The notes: generated by a model from the sequence alone, not told the origin. Positions 1 through 7,869 are shown, counted from the stretch's first letter. The stretch is DNA of 32,372 nt from Elusimicrobiota bacterium (GCA_026388125.1 JAPLKJ010000274.1:1-32372); one strand, 5' to 3'. Translations and numbers: made by a program.

Positions 1-1
1 G

Positions 2-487
2 CTGGCGGTGCTGCTGCTGGAGTACGCGGCCATGATCTCGCACCTGCTCTCCGGCAGCGATCTTGCGTGGCTGGCGGTCTCGCTGGCCTCGCTGGTCAGC
101 GTCTGGGCGCTTATCTACGCGCGGGGCGGGGAGTTCGCGGGCGGCCCCGGCCACGGGCCGCTGCTGGGCGCCGCGCACCTGCTGGCGGTAACGGGCCTGT
201 ACCGGCTTACCACCGACACCGGCTCGCTGGCGGTCTCGGCGTCCTGGCTGCTGTACGCCGTCTGCGTCATAGCTTTCGCTTTCGAGAAGAAGGACGAGGT
301 GATGGCCAAGTCCGCCATGCTGGTGCTGGGCTTCGCGGCCGGCAAGGCGCTGCTTTACGACGCGGCGTCGGCCCCCACCACGGTGCGCATACTGTGCCTG
401 CTGCTGACCGGCGCGGCGCTTTACGGCTCGGGCTTCCTGATACGCCGCATCTCCGGCTGGAAAACGGAAAAGCCGGCCGGGGCGTAG
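2..487 (+). CDS. C-terminal part of a polytopic membrane protein, DUF2339-like (5' end outside window)
   Basis: The reading frame is open to the left edge, so this is probably the tail of a longer gene; a GTG at 8 is in frame but has no ribosome binding site. About 160 residues are visible, forming four or five hydrophobic segments separated by short charged loops (for example FEKKDE) and ending in a basic tail. The alternation of helices, with a late K-x-L-L-Y-D segment followed by two helices and RR, resembles the C-terminus of DUF2339 predicted membrane proteins. That assignment is from memory of the family and is tentative. No catalytic motif is visible and the function is unknown. It is followed 47 nt later by a lipoprotein gene on the same strand. 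Confidence 0.55.
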   Translation: MAVLLLEYAAMISHLLSGSDLAWLAVSLASLVSVWALIYARGGEFAGGPGHGPLLGAAHLLAVTGLYRLTTDTGSLAVSASWLLYAVCVIAFAFEKKDEVMAKSAMLVLGFAAGKALLYDAASAPTTVRILCLLLTGAALYGSGFLIRRISGWKTEKPAGA

Positions 488-534
488 GGAAAAGCCGGAC
501 GCGCGCGCCGTGAGCGGCATAAGGAGCCGGGACC

Positions 535-1086
535 ATGAAGAACGAAAAAAACTTTTTGCTGCTGGCGTGCGCTTTGGCTTTCGGCTGCGCGGGGCCGCGG
601 GTTAAAGGGCCGGCGGACGGCGCCGTGTATTATTTCGGGCCCGTAAAATATTTCTCCGCCGACGGCCTGACGCCGTACGGGGCCACGGAGTCGCTGGTGC
701 GGCGGGAGATCTCCGCCGGGGGCGCGCTGATAGTCGAGACCGTTACCCAGCCCGGCCGTTTTCCCCCGCTGCCAACGCAGACCTTCGTAACCCGGCTGGC
801 CAGGCGCGGGCGCGGCCTGGTCTACTCCGCCGCCGACGATGGCAGGACCTTCTCCGGCTCGCTTACCTTCACCGGGCGCGACCTGGCGGCCTGGACTTAC
901 GATATAACGCTGGCCGGCGGCGGAACTATCACCGGTTCCGGCCGCCTGAGCAATATCGGGATCAGCACCGAAAAAATAATGTCCGGCGCCAGGCCGGTCC
1001 GCATTGTGGAGGACCTGCGCACTATCTCAAGAGCGGCGTACGAGGCGAAACTGGCGGGATTGCCGCCCGCTAAAGCGGCGCAATAA
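535..1086 (+). CDS. Putative lipoprotein of unknown function
   Basis: A 183-residue protein with a typical lipoprotein signal: basic N-terminus (MKNEK), hydrophobic core and the lipobox L-A-F-G ending at Cys18, so the mature protein should be lipid-anchored. The rest is rich in Gly, Thr and alternating hydrophobic residues (for example the SGSLTFTGRDLAAW region), which suggests an all-beta, lipocalin-like fold. I do not recognise the family. The ATG is preceded by AAGGAG at 521-526. A hairpin with a T-run sits right after the stop (1112-1135), so the transcript ends here. It may share a transcript with the membrane protein upstream. Confidence 0.8.
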   Translation: MKNEKNFLLLACALAFGCAGPRVKGPADGAVYYFGPVKYFSADGLTPYGATESLVRREISAGGALIVETVTQPGRFPPLPTQTFVTRLARRGRGLVYSAADDGRTFSGSLTFTGRDLAAWTYDITLAGGGTITGSGRLSNIGISTEKIMSGARPVRIVEDLRTISRAAYEAKLAGLPPAKAAQ

Positions 1087-1111
1087 CGCCGGCGGGAATT
1101 ATATTTCCCAC

Positions 1112-1135
1112 CTGCTGCTTCCGCAGCGTTTTTTT
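1112..1135 (+). terminator. Rho-independent terminator after the lipoprotein gene
   Basis: GCTGC (1114-1118), loop TTCC and GCAGC (1123-1127) form a compact hairpin, followed by G and seven T (1129-1135). It ends plus-strand transcription from the lipoprotein gene. The T-run touches the stop codon of the convergent YcaQ-like gene (1134-1136). Confidence 0.75.
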
Positions 1136-2333
1136 ATAATTTTGACAGCCCGCGCAGGCCGCCGCAGCCGTTGAAGACGGCGAAGCGTTCCAGTGCGGCC
1201 TTTACCGCCGGTCTGTGGCGGCCGGCCGGGCCCGCCTCTTTTTCCCAGTGGAACCGTTCCACGCGGAGCAGCCCCGCCGCGCGGTCGGCCTTCGCGTCGA
1301 CGCGCCCGATGAAAGCCGTGCCCCGGACCAGCGGCAGGCAGAAATAGCCGAATTTGCGTTTCGGCTCCGGCACGTAGCATTCCACCTGGTACTCGTAGCC
1401 GAACAGGCGCGCCAGCCGCTTGCGCTGGATGACCAGGTTGTCGAACGGCGAAAGTATGCGCACCCCGCCCGCGCCTGCGGCCCGGCCCGCGGCCGCGGTG
1501 AAGCCTTTCAGCCCGTAATATGTTTCACCGGGCGCCCCTTCCACTTCGAATTCCTCCGCCTCGCCGGCAGCGAGCATTTCACGGAGAACTTTCCCCAGCC
1601 GCGCGGCTTCTATCGCGCGCTGGTAGGCGATCTCGCGCGCCGCGGCCAGGCCCTGCGCGCGCAGCACCGCGGTTATGTGGTGCCGGAGGAATTCTTCTTC
1701 GGAGGGCAGCCTGGTATCCGTTCCCGCCGGCAATACGCGCGCGCGCAGGTCGAAGACCTTCTCGAACCCGCGCCTTTCGCGCACCATCAGCTCGCCGCAC
1801 CAGAACAGCTGTTCCAGCGCTTTTTTCGCCGGCTTCCACTCGAACCAGCTGCCGCCGCGGTGCCCGGCCGGGGCTTCGAAGTCGCGGACGCGCAGCGGCC
1901 CTTCGGCGCGTATGCGGTCCAGCACGTAGCGGTGCGTCCTGTCGTCGCGCCTGAACCAGTGCCGCCGGCCGCGCGCGTAGGCTTCCATGCGGCGCAGCGC
2001 GAAGCGGTAGTCACGCAGCGGCAGATAGGCCGCGGCGTGGCTCCAGTATTCGAACACCTTGCGGTCCCGCGCCTGCAGTTCCCGCAGGTGGGCGGGTAAA
2101 TAGCCGGGCACCCGCGCCCAGAGCGTGTGGTGATGCTCCCGCTCTACCACCGAAATAGTGTCTATCTGCACATAGCCCAGGTGCTCTATGGCCGCCAGCG
2201 CGCCCGCCTTGCCTTCGCCGAAGCGCGGCGCGCCCAGCAGCCCCTGCGCCGAAAGGACGCGCCGGCGCGCCTCGGCCGTGCCGAGGGAGTTGCGGACCGG
2301 GCGGGGTGTTTTGCTTGTGGTCATTCGGCTCAT
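1134..2333 (-). CDS. YcaQ/AlkZ-family winged-helix DNA glycosylase
   Basis: A 399-residue protein of the YcaQ/AlkZ family (HTH_42, formerly DUF1006), whose characterised members unhook DNA interstrand crosslinks and remove bulky alkylated bases. The conserved catalytic QxD motif is visible as Q56-I-D58 in YVQIDTISVV, followed by the family-typical REHHHTLWAR run. The length matches the roughly 400-residue family norm. The start is ATG at 2333; a second ATG (M4) is equally possible because neither has a strong ribosome binding site. It is the last gene of a minus-strand unit, 51 nt after a membrane protein gene. Family assignment is strong; the substrate in this organism is inferred. Confidence 0.88.
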   Translation of the reverse strand: MSRMTTSKTPRPVRNSLGTAEARRRVLSAQGLLGAPRFGEGKAGALAAIEHLGYVQIDTISVVEREHHHTLWARVPGYLPAHLRELQARDRKVFEYWSHAAAYLPLRDYRFALRRMEAYARGRRHWFRRDDRTHRYVLDRIRAEGPLRVRDFEAPAGHRGGSWFEWKPAKKALEQLFWCGELMVRERRGFEKVFDLRARVLPAGTDTRLPSEEEFLRHHITAVLRAQGLAAAREIAYQRAIEAARLGKVLREMLAAGEAEEFEVEGAPGETYYGLKGFTAAAGRAAGAGGVRILSPFDNLVIQRKRLARLFGYEYQVECYVPEPKRKFGYFCLPLVRGTAFIGRVDAKADRAAGLLRVERFHWEKEAGPAGRHRPAVKAALERFAVFNGCGGLRGLSKL

Positions 2334-2384
2334 ACCCGTTTTGCTAAAGCAGGACCGGCCGGGTTTCCGGGCGGCCGGCGGGAG

Positions 2385-2903
2385 CTAATGCGCTCTTTCC
2401 AGATAATAAGAAGCCAGGGAAGCGGCCAGCGACAGGGCGATATAGAAATATTCCACCGTCCGCCGCCTGTTCTCGTCATCGTGGGCGCTGGTGATGTCCA
2501 GCAGCGCGTGCCGCAGCAGGAAGGTGTACAGGATGTAATACAGGAACGGGACCACGTGCACGGAGAACGGGTAATCGCCTATTTTCCTGCCGAAAAGCGA
2601 CAGCAGCCAGCTGACCTGGGTATAGATGGCGAGCAGGCTCAGCCCGGCGTTTATGAACATCCATTTAACGTCGTCCAGCCCGAAGATCACTATGTAGAAT
2701 ATGGTGTAGACCGTGATGGCTATGCCGCCGTGCATGTAAAGGAAGGGCAGCGGGGCGTGCGCGCCGCCGTAGGCCATGAAAAAGCCGGACCCGCCGAACA
2801 TCAGCATGTGGAACATGAAGAACGGGTAGATATAGTACCAGGGGACGTCCGCGCCCTGGGCGTAGTTCCTGCCGCTTATGGTAATGGCGCCGTGGAGTTT
2901 CAT
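2385..2903 (-). CDS. Small multi-pass membrane protein of unknown function
   Basis: A 172-residue, strongly hydrophobic protein with about five predicted membrane helices: roughly residues 22-45, 52-75, 82-103, 115-137 and 150-168. Aromatic residues are frequent (WYYIYPFFMF near the N-terminus). A charged stretch, HDDENRRR, lies before the last helix. I recognise no family. It lies 19 nt downstream of the SGNH-like gene and 51 nt upstream of the YcaQ-like gene, all on the minus strand, so co-transcription is likely. No clear Shine-Dalgarno sequence precedes the ATG. Confidence 0.7.
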   Translation of the reverse strand: MKLHGAITISGRNYAQGADVPWYYIYPFFMFHMLMFGGSGFFMAYGGAHAPLPFLYMHGGIAITVYTIFYIVIFGLDDVKWMFINAGLSLLAIYTQVSWLLSLFGRKIGDYPFSVHVVPFLYYILYTFLLRHALLDITSAHDDENRRRTVEYFYIALSLAASLASYYLERAH

Positions 2904-2922
2904 TGTTTTTAATGGGGGCGGT

Positions 2923-3915
2923 CTATTTTTTCCGCAGGGACAGGAAAAGGGAGTACAGGCCTTTCGCGGCGCGGCGCTGGCCGGCGGAGTTAAGATGCCC
3001 GCCGTCGCTGGTATAGTCCGCGCAGAGCCCGCCGCAGTCGGCGCCGTCCGGTGACCAGGCTTCTATGTCCGCCAGGTCGAAGAGAACTTTCCGGTTGGCG
3101 GCGGTCCACGTCCTGAGGCCTTCGTTAAAAGACCGCCGTTTGAGCGCTGCCGGACCGTTCTGCCGGGCCAAAGGCATGGTGACATAGATAAAGACCGTCC
3201 CCGGATATTCTTTCTCCAGGTCCGACATGGACGAAAGATATTCGGAAAGCCCCGCGTCCTGGTCGATAAAACAGAATTTGGTCATTACTGCCTGGACCGC
3301 AGGGGCGTGCCAGCCGCCGCGCACGCGCCGCCCGAAATCGTCTATTTTCTCGGACCAGCCGGGGTTGCCGCGGTTAACGTGATATATGACGCCGTGTCCC
3401 GGCCTGCCCGGGGCGGAACCGCCGGCCGCCGCCACGCTGAGCGGGAATTTCGCGGGCTGCGCGGCGTGAAGAGCGGCCATGCCCGAAATTATATTGTCGC
3501 CCACCGAGGCGTGCGCGAAGAAAGCGGAAAGGGCGGCGAGTTTTTTTATTTCCGCGGCTGACGCGCCGTCTATGGCGCTGAAATTTACGTGATCCACCGC
3601 TGCCGGCCGGGTTTTGCGTGAGCGGCGCCGTTTCGCGGATACGGGCGCGTCCGCGGCTGTTTCCTGCTGCGCTGCGGCGCCGGGGTCTCCCGTGAGGGCC
3701 GCCCGGCAAGTTCCTGAAAGTTTCGAACGATGGCCATTGATGCACTCAGCTACTCTCCCTCCTCCGGCCTCTATGCCGGCGCAGAATTCCTCACGCTCGG
3801 CGGTGCAGGCGCTCCACCAGTCGCCGCCGGGGCCGGAGCCGGCTGCCACCGGCCGCGGCGCAAGCCAGGCGGCGCATACTAAAATCCCCAGCAGCCGCAG
3901 GTGTGGTGATCTCAT
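2923..3915 (-). CDS. Secreted SGNH-hydrolase-like protein with N-terminal Cys-rich (GLG1-type) repeat
   Basis: A 330-residue protein counted from the ATG at 3915. A signal peptide spans about residues 1-25 (ends PVAAG). One Cys-rich repeat of the GLG1/Cys_rich_FGFR type follows, with C37, C45, C58 and C70 and the EFCAGIE...GGGRVAEC pattern. After a basic linker (KRRRSRK), an SGNH-like domain begins at about 130: AHASVGDNI suggests Ser137 as nucleophile, and D304-G-G-H307 near the C-terminus fits the catalytic D-x-x-H. This predicts an exported esterase or deacetylase of unknown substrate. I chose ATG 3915 over TTG 3924 because a TATAAT box lies 8 nt upstream of it. First gene of a minus-strand unit. 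Confidence 0.75.
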   Translation of the reverse strand: MRSPHLRLLGILVCAAWLAPRPVAAGSGPGGDWWSACTAEREEFCAGIEAGGGRVAECINGHRSKLSGTCRAALTGDPGAAAQQETAADAPVSAKRRRSRKTRPAAVDHVNFSAIDGASAAEIKKLAALSAFFAHASVGDNIISGMAALHAAQPAKFPLSVAAAGGSAPGRPGHGVIYHVNRGNPGWSEKIDDFGRRVRGGWHAPAVQAVMTKFCFIDQDAGLSEYLSSMSDLEKEYPGTVFIYVTMPLARQNGPAALKRRSFNEGLRTWTAANRKVLFDLADIEAWSPDGADCGGLCADYTSDGGHLNSAGQRRAAKGLYSLFLSLRKK

Positions 3916-3923
3916 ATGCGTCA

Positions 3924-3929
3924 ATTATA
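3924..3929 (-). promoter_or_regulatory. -10 box upstream of the SGNH-like gene (leaderless candidate)
   Basis: On the minus strand the sequence GTTGTATAAT precedes the gene: a perfect TATAAT with 8 nt between it and the ATG at 3915. No Shine-Dalgarno sequence fits in that gap. The -35 region (TTCTTT, 17 nt upstream) is weak. Transcription should start at or within a base or two of the ATG. Confidence 0.5.
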
Positions 3930-4105
3930 CAACTAGGAGGCGGGATAAAGAAGAAAAAGCCGCGCAAGGGCTTTCAGCTACTGCAGGGGCAGTATGCCGG
4001 CCGCGTGGGCGGCCGCAGCAGCGTAGCTCCTGGTCGCTTGTTTGAATCCCGCCATAGGCTGAAGATGGTCAGGTCGCCGCCGCCGGCGCGGCCGATAAGG
4101 GTAAA

Positions 4106-4134
4106 TTGACAACGGCGGGGGAAACTGGTAAATT
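4106..4134 (+). promoter_or_regulatory. Sigma70-like promoter for the secreted protein gene at 4162
   Basis: A perfect -35 TTGACA (4106-4111), a 17-nt spacer and a -10 TAAATT (4129-4134). The expected start of transcription is about 4141, leaving a 20-nt leader with the ribosome binding site AAGAAAGGGG before the ATG at 4162. Confidence 0.65.
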
Positions 4135-4161
4135 TAATTTCAGATTTAAGAAAGGGGTCTT

Positions 4162-4803
4162 ATGAAAAAAACGATGTTCCTCCTGGTTTTCTTTGTTTTC
4201 CCTGCCGCGCTGGCCGCGCAGACGCCGGCGCTGTCCCAGCTGGGCGGCGCGGCGGCGGTAAAGGCCGACGATATCGCCAGGGTAGCTGTTCCGGCGGCGC
4301 CGGCGCCTGCGCAGGACAAAAGCACCATGATATTGCTGGACCCGCGCACAGGCAGGACCTTCACGGCTATCTCCGCCGGCGGCGGGTTCATCGTTGCTTC
4401 AACGGGCCAGTTCGTTCCTGCCGTTTATAACGGTTCCGGTTATGTGCTGTCCTCCGGGCAGTACCTGCCCATGGTGGGCGGCAGCCGTTCTGAGCGGGCC
4501 AACCCGGGCCTCGGCGGAAAGTGGATAGGCTGGGGCGACTGGACCTACCAGGGCTCCGGCACCCATTGCGATACTATGAGCCTGGAGTTCGAGGAAGGGA
4601 CCGATTATCTTTTCCGCAAGAGCGGGTATTTTGATTGCGGGGTGGTGGCGCTTAACGTGGACCCCGCGCGCTACGTTAAAAAAGGCACGCAGCTGCTCGA
4701 CGAGAACGGCGCGGTGGCGGGCTCCTATGAAAATAACGTGATAACGCTTTACGAGGCTTACAGCGAAACGATAGACATAACGACCGTCATCAGGGTCAAC
4801 TGA
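4162..4803 (+). CDS. Secreted protein of unknown function, apparently cut short by an in-frame TGA
   Basis: A 213-residue protein with a signal peptide (MKKTMFLLVF... cleaved near ALAAQ), an Ala/Pro-rich stretch, then a Gly/aromatic-rich part with two cysteines (CDTMSLEF and YFDCGVV) and a beta-rich look. I do not recognise the family. The ATG has a purine-rich ribosome binding site and a good promoter at 4106-4134. After the stop at 4801-4803 the same frame continues for 28 sense codons that read like real protein (LHFDYSEIW, NKKDGSELYNIQG) up to a second TGA at 4888-4890, just before a strong terminator. The native gene probably ended at 4890, so this is a recent nonsense allele, a sequencing error, or readthrough. 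Confidence 0.75.
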   Translation: MKKTMFLLVFFVFPAALAAQTPALSQLGGAAAVKADDIARVAVPAAPAPAQDKSTMILLDPRTGRTFTAISAGGGFIVASTGQFVPAVYNGSGYVLSSGQYLPMVGGSRSERANPGLGGKWIGWGDWTYQGSGTHCDTMSLEFEEGTDYLFRKSGYFDCGVVALNVDPARYVKKGTQLLDENGAVAGSYENNVITLYEAYSETIDITTVIRVN

Positions 4804-4890
4804 CTGCATTTCGACTATTCCGAGATCTGGAACAAGAAAGACGGCTCCGAACTGTATAATATACAGGGGCGCCTGTTCACCGGCGGCTGA
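4804..4890 (+). other. In-frame continuation of the preceding gene beyond its TGA
   Basis: Twenty-eight codons in frame with the secreted protein gene, without a start codon of their own. Codon choice (AAC, ATC, GAG, GGC) and composition match the gene upstream, and the terminator begins 24 nt after the second stop. This looks like the true C-terminus of that protein, separated by a single stop codon. Confidence 0.55.
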
Positions 4891-4913
4891 AGAGAACGGC
4901 GTCAGGGTCTTAA

Positions 4914-4944
4914 GACCGCCGGGGAAGCCCGGCGGTTTTGTTTT
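4914..4944 (+). terminator. Strong Rho-independent terminator
   Basis: CCGCCGGG (4916-4923), loop GAAG and CCCGGCGG (4928-4935) form a perfect 8-bp GC stem. An A-T and a G-T pair extend it, and TTTTGTTTT (4936-4944) follows. It ends the transcript of the secreted protein gene and lies upstream of the flavoprotein gene. Confidence 0.9.
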
Positions 4945-4967
4945 AGTGCCGCCGGGGCGGGATATCA

Positions 4968-4973
4968 TACAAT
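4968..4973 (+). promoter_or_regulatory. Possible -10 box for the flavoprotein/PepF unit
   Basis: TACAAT follows the terminator and lies 41 nt before the ATG at 5015. There is no convincing -35 at the expected distance. The leader contains GGAGGA at 5005-5010. Confidence 0.35.
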
Positions 4974-5014
4974 ACTGAATACGGAAGATCTTAACGGCAC
5001 AGGCTGGAGGAAAG

Positions 5015-5623
5015 ATGCTTAAAATTACGGCTTTTAACGGCAGCGCTCGCAAGGACGGGAATACGGCCATCCTGCTGAAGGCGGCGCTGGCGGAAATGGA
5101 GGGTCAAGGGTTCGAAACGGAACTGGTGCAGCTGGCCGGCAGGCCGCTGCGCGGCTGCACGGCCTGCAACGGCTGCTTCAAGAGCAAGGATAAGAAATGC
5201 GCGCAGCCGGACGACGGGCTGAACGGCTACGTGGCGAAAATGGAAGCTTCCGCCGGGATACTTATCGGCTCTCCCACCTATTTCGCGGACGTGAGCAGCG
5301 ATACCAAGGCGCTGATAGAGCGGGCGGGGTATGTGAGCATGGCCAACGGCGGGCTGTTCCGGCGCAAGGCCGGCGCCGCGGTGGTGGCGGTGCGGCGCGG
5401 CGGAGCCGTGCACGCTTTCGACACCATAAACCATTTCTTCACCATAACGCAGATGATAATCCCCGGCTCGAATTACTGGAACGTGGGCGTGGGCCGGGCC
5501 ATCGGCGAAGTGGCGAACGATACGGAGGGCATGACCACCATGGGCGTGCTGGGCGAGAATATGGCCTGGCTGCTCTCGAAACTGCACGCCGCGCCTGCAG
5601 GTAAAGACGGCGGGGAAAAATAA
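5015..5623 (+). CDS. Flavodoxin-fold NAD(P)H-dependent reductase, iron-sulfur flavoprotein type
   Basis: A 202-residue cytoplasmic protein of the NADPH-dependent FMN reductase/flavodoxin family. The N-terminal beta strand and phosphate-binding loop are visible (ITAFNGSARKDGNT, residues 4-17). A compact cysteine motif follows, C48-x2-C51-x2-C54-x7-C62, which in iron-sulfur flavoproteins binds a [4Fe-4S] cluster next to FMN. GSPTYFADVS (about 85-95) is the usual second FMN-contact loop. It should transfer electrons to an unknown acceptor. The ATG has GGAGGA 4 nt upstream. The damaged pepF gene starts 20 nt after its stop, so the two may be co-transcribed. Confidence 0.85.
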   Translation: MLKITAFNGSARKDGNTAILLKAALAEMEGQGFETELVQLAGRPLRGCTACNGCFKSKDKKCAQPDDGLNGYVAKMEASAGILIGSPTYFADVSSDTKALIERAGYVSMANGGLFRRKAGAAVVAVRRGGAVHAFDTINHFFTITQMIIPGSNYWNVGVGRAIGEVANDTEGMTTMGVLGENMAWLLSKLHAAPAGKDGGEK

Positions 5624-5643
5624 AGAACGGCCTTCAGGAAACC

Positions 5644-7285
5644 ATGAAAGAATACAGATCGTTTTTTTGTCTGATGCTGCTGTCCGCCGCGCTGTGCGGC
5701 GGCCGGGCGGCCGCGGTGGAAAGGGCGGAGGTGCCTGAAAAGTACAAGTGGAACACCGCCGACCTTTATCCGGACGACGCGGCCTGGGAGAAAGATAAAG
5801 AAGCGATCTCCGCCCGCATCCCGCGGCTGGCGTCCTACCAGGGGAAGCCGGGGCTTTCCGGCCGTGACCTCTTCGCGGCCATCGACGCCAAGATGTCCCT
5901 GCTGCAGGCCCTCAACAGGCTGCAGGTCTACGCGAGCATGTGCAGCGACGGGGATACGCGCGTGAGCAGGACCTGGCAGATGAGCCAGGCCGCTACCGAC
6001 CTGGGCACGAAAACGGCTTCGGCCACGGCCTACCTGGAACCGGAGGTAATAGCCCTGGGTAAAGAAAAGATAGACGCTTACATAGCGGCCGAACCGCGGC
6101 TGGTCCCGTACACTGCCTGGCTGGCCAGGGTGCTGCGCTACGCGCCGCACACGCTGGGCGCGGCCGAAGAGCAGGTGGCGGCCCAGGCCGGGCTGCTGAC
6201 CGGGGCCGCGGATAACGTGTATTCCGCTTTCACCAACTCCGACATGCCCTATCCCTACGTCAGGCTTTCCGGCGGGAAAGAGGTGCGGCTCGACGCGCAG
6301 GCGTACACGCTGTACAGGGCTTCTTCGAACCGGAGCGACCGGAAAAAGGTTTTCCGGGCTTTCTGGGCGGAATATAAGAGATTCGAGACCACGCTGGGCA
6401 CCACGCTCAATTCGCTGGTCAACGCGCACATCTTCAACAAGAACGTGCACAAGTTCGACAGCTGCCTGGAGGCGGCGCTGTTCCAGGCCAACGTGCCCGC
6501 GGCCGTTTACCGGAGGCTGATAGCGGATGTGAACGAGAACCTGCCCACCCTGCACCGCTACATAAAGCTGCGCGCCCGCATACTCGGCCTGAAGCGGATA
6601 GGCTACGAGGACCTGTATTCGCCGCTGGTGAAAGAGGCCGACCTGGTCTATACCCCGGAGAAAGCCAGGGAGCTGGTATTGAAAGCGGTGGCCCCGCTGG
6701 GCGCGCAGTATGCGGCCGACCTGAAAAAAAGCTACGACGAGCGCTGGGTGGATTTCATGCCCAGCACAGGGAAACAGTCCGGGGCCTACAGCACCGCGGT
6801 CTACGGCGTGCACCCGTACCAGCTGCAGAACTTCACCGGCAGTTACGAAGAGGTTTCCACGCTGGCGCACGAATCCGGGCATTCCATGCACTCGCTGCTG
6901 TCGAGCCGGAACCAGCCATATGTCACCAGCGATTACGAGATCTTCGTGGCGGAGGTGGCCTCCACGCTCAACGAGGACCTGCTGCTGCGCTACCTGCTGG
7001 CGCAGGCCAGGGATAAGGCCGTCGCCGATGGCGGACGAGTTGGCGCTGCCGATCCATGCCAGGCTTTGGGATGCGGTGCAGGAGTTGACTCTGGATTATG
7101 GCGCCGCGGCCGGCCGGTCCACGGCCAGGCGGGACGCTTATCTTAAGATGCTTTCTTCCGGCTCCTCGAAGGAGCCGATAGAACTGCTCAGGGACGCCGG
7201 CGTGGATATGACCACCTCCGCCCCGTTCAAGGCCGCGATGAAGGAAATGAACGAGACCATGGACGAGATGGAGAAGCTGCTGTAA
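5644..7285 (+). pseudogene. pepF: Oligoendopeptidase F-like (M3 family) zinc peptidase, frameshifted and internally deleted
   Basis: The first frame (5644 to about 7030) encodes a signal peptide (ends GRAAAVE), the helical N-terminal M3 domain and the zinc site: H409-E410-S-G-H413 and E437 in AEVAST. It then loses similarity and stops at 7146. The second frame, from about 7030 to 7285, carries the usual PepF tail (DAYLKML...PIELLRDAGVDM). Only about 547 codons lie between start and final stop, against roughly 600 expected. Stretches between LLAQARDKA and the helix before LTLDYG, and between DYGAAAG and RDAYLKML, seem to be missing. The second gap removes the conserved P-H-F-Y region that binds substrate. 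The product is very likely inactive; an assembly error is the alternative. Confidence 0.8.
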
Positions 7286-7329
7286 GGGAATGGGGACAGG
7301 CTGCTTTTTCTAGTTGGACCGGAGGATGA

Positions 7330-7869
7330 ATGCTGGCATCTGGCGTGCTCTACATAGCGGCGGTACTGGCCCTGCCGGCTGCCGCGCCGGCGGGAGAAAA
7401 TTCGGCCGCCGCTAAGAGCGTGCCCCAGAACTGGTGCTTCTGCCTCCAGTACACCGGCGGCCTGCCGCCGTATTTCCTGGCCCGGCTGAACCCTCCCGCG
7501 CCGGAATGCGCGAAAATGAAATACACGGATAACGGCAAGGCCCCGCAGGAGAACGGGCTTTTGCCCTGCGACGAACTGAGGAAGTGCGTTATTGATTCTG
7601 CGCGGTATCTCGGGAAGAAAAAAGTGCTGGAGGAGAAGACCGCCCAGGCGAAGGCCAGCCTGGCCGCCTGCTGTGCCCCCGGCGGAAAGAAGAACGCCGC
7701 GGAGCCGTGCTCCAATAAATGCGCCGGCGACTGGGAAGGGATACTGAAACTGCTGGCCGCCGAAACGGAAAAGCTCGGGAAAGCCGAGCAGCGGGTCTGG
7801 GCGCGCTGCCCGGCCGGGCCGCACAAGGCCGGGAAAAAAAGCAGGAACAAAAAGCTCTCCGGTAAATGA
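7330..7869 (+). CDS. Cys-rich secreted protein of unknown function
   Basis: A 179-residue protein with an N-terminal hydrophobic signal (cleavage near PAAAPAGE), ten cysteines (36, 38, 60, 80, 86, 114, 115, 127, 131, 160) and a Lys-rich C-terminal tail. The cysteine content and export signal suggest disulfides in the periplasm or outside the cell. I do not recognise the family. The start is set by GGAGG at 7320-7324, 5 nt before the ATG. It follows the damaged pepF by 44 nt and may be read from the same transcript. It meets the inhibitor gene tail to tail: its stop is at 7867-7869 and the opposing stop at 7870-7872. Confidence 0.7.
   Translation: MLASGVLYIAAVLALPAAAPAGENSAAAKSVPQNWCFCLQYTGGLPPYFLARLNPPAPECAKMKYTDNGKAPQENGLLPCDELRKCVIDSARYLGKKKVLEEKTAQAKASLAACCAPGGKKNAAEPCSNKCAGDWEGILKLLAAETEKLGKAEQRVWARCPAGPHKAGKKSRNKKLSGK

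Noticed and set aside
1215-2099. Long plus-strand frame opposite the YcaQ-like gene
   Set aside because: Arg/Ala/Pro-rich shadow of a GC-rich gene on the other strand; no family features. The same applies to other long antisense frames in the window.
2355-2378. Inverted repeat CCGGCCG/CGGCCGG between the membrane protein and YcaQ-like genes as a terminator
   Set aside because: There is no T-run on either strand and the loop is 10 nt; the two genes are likely co-transcribed.
4021-4060. tRNA-like fragment (GTAGCTC ... TGGTCG ... TTTGAATCCCGCC) upstream of the secreted protein gene
   Set aside because: D-arm-like and T-arm-like words occur close together, but there is no anticodon arm, no acceptor stem pairing and no CCA end. 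At most a remnant; more likely chance.
3903-4109. Small basic reading frame with GGAGG inside it (KKKKPRKGFQLL...)
   Set aside because: The GGAGG is followed by ATA rather than a normal start codon, the frame overlaps the promoter of the minus-strand gene, and composition is Arg/Pro-rich as in shadow frames of GC-rich DNA.
4801-4860. Selenocysteine recoding of the TGA at 4801
   Set aside because: The sequence after TGA forms only a 4-bp UUCC/GGAA stem, unlike a bacterial SECIS, the context (RVN-LHF) is not a redox motif, and no selenocysteine genes are in the window.
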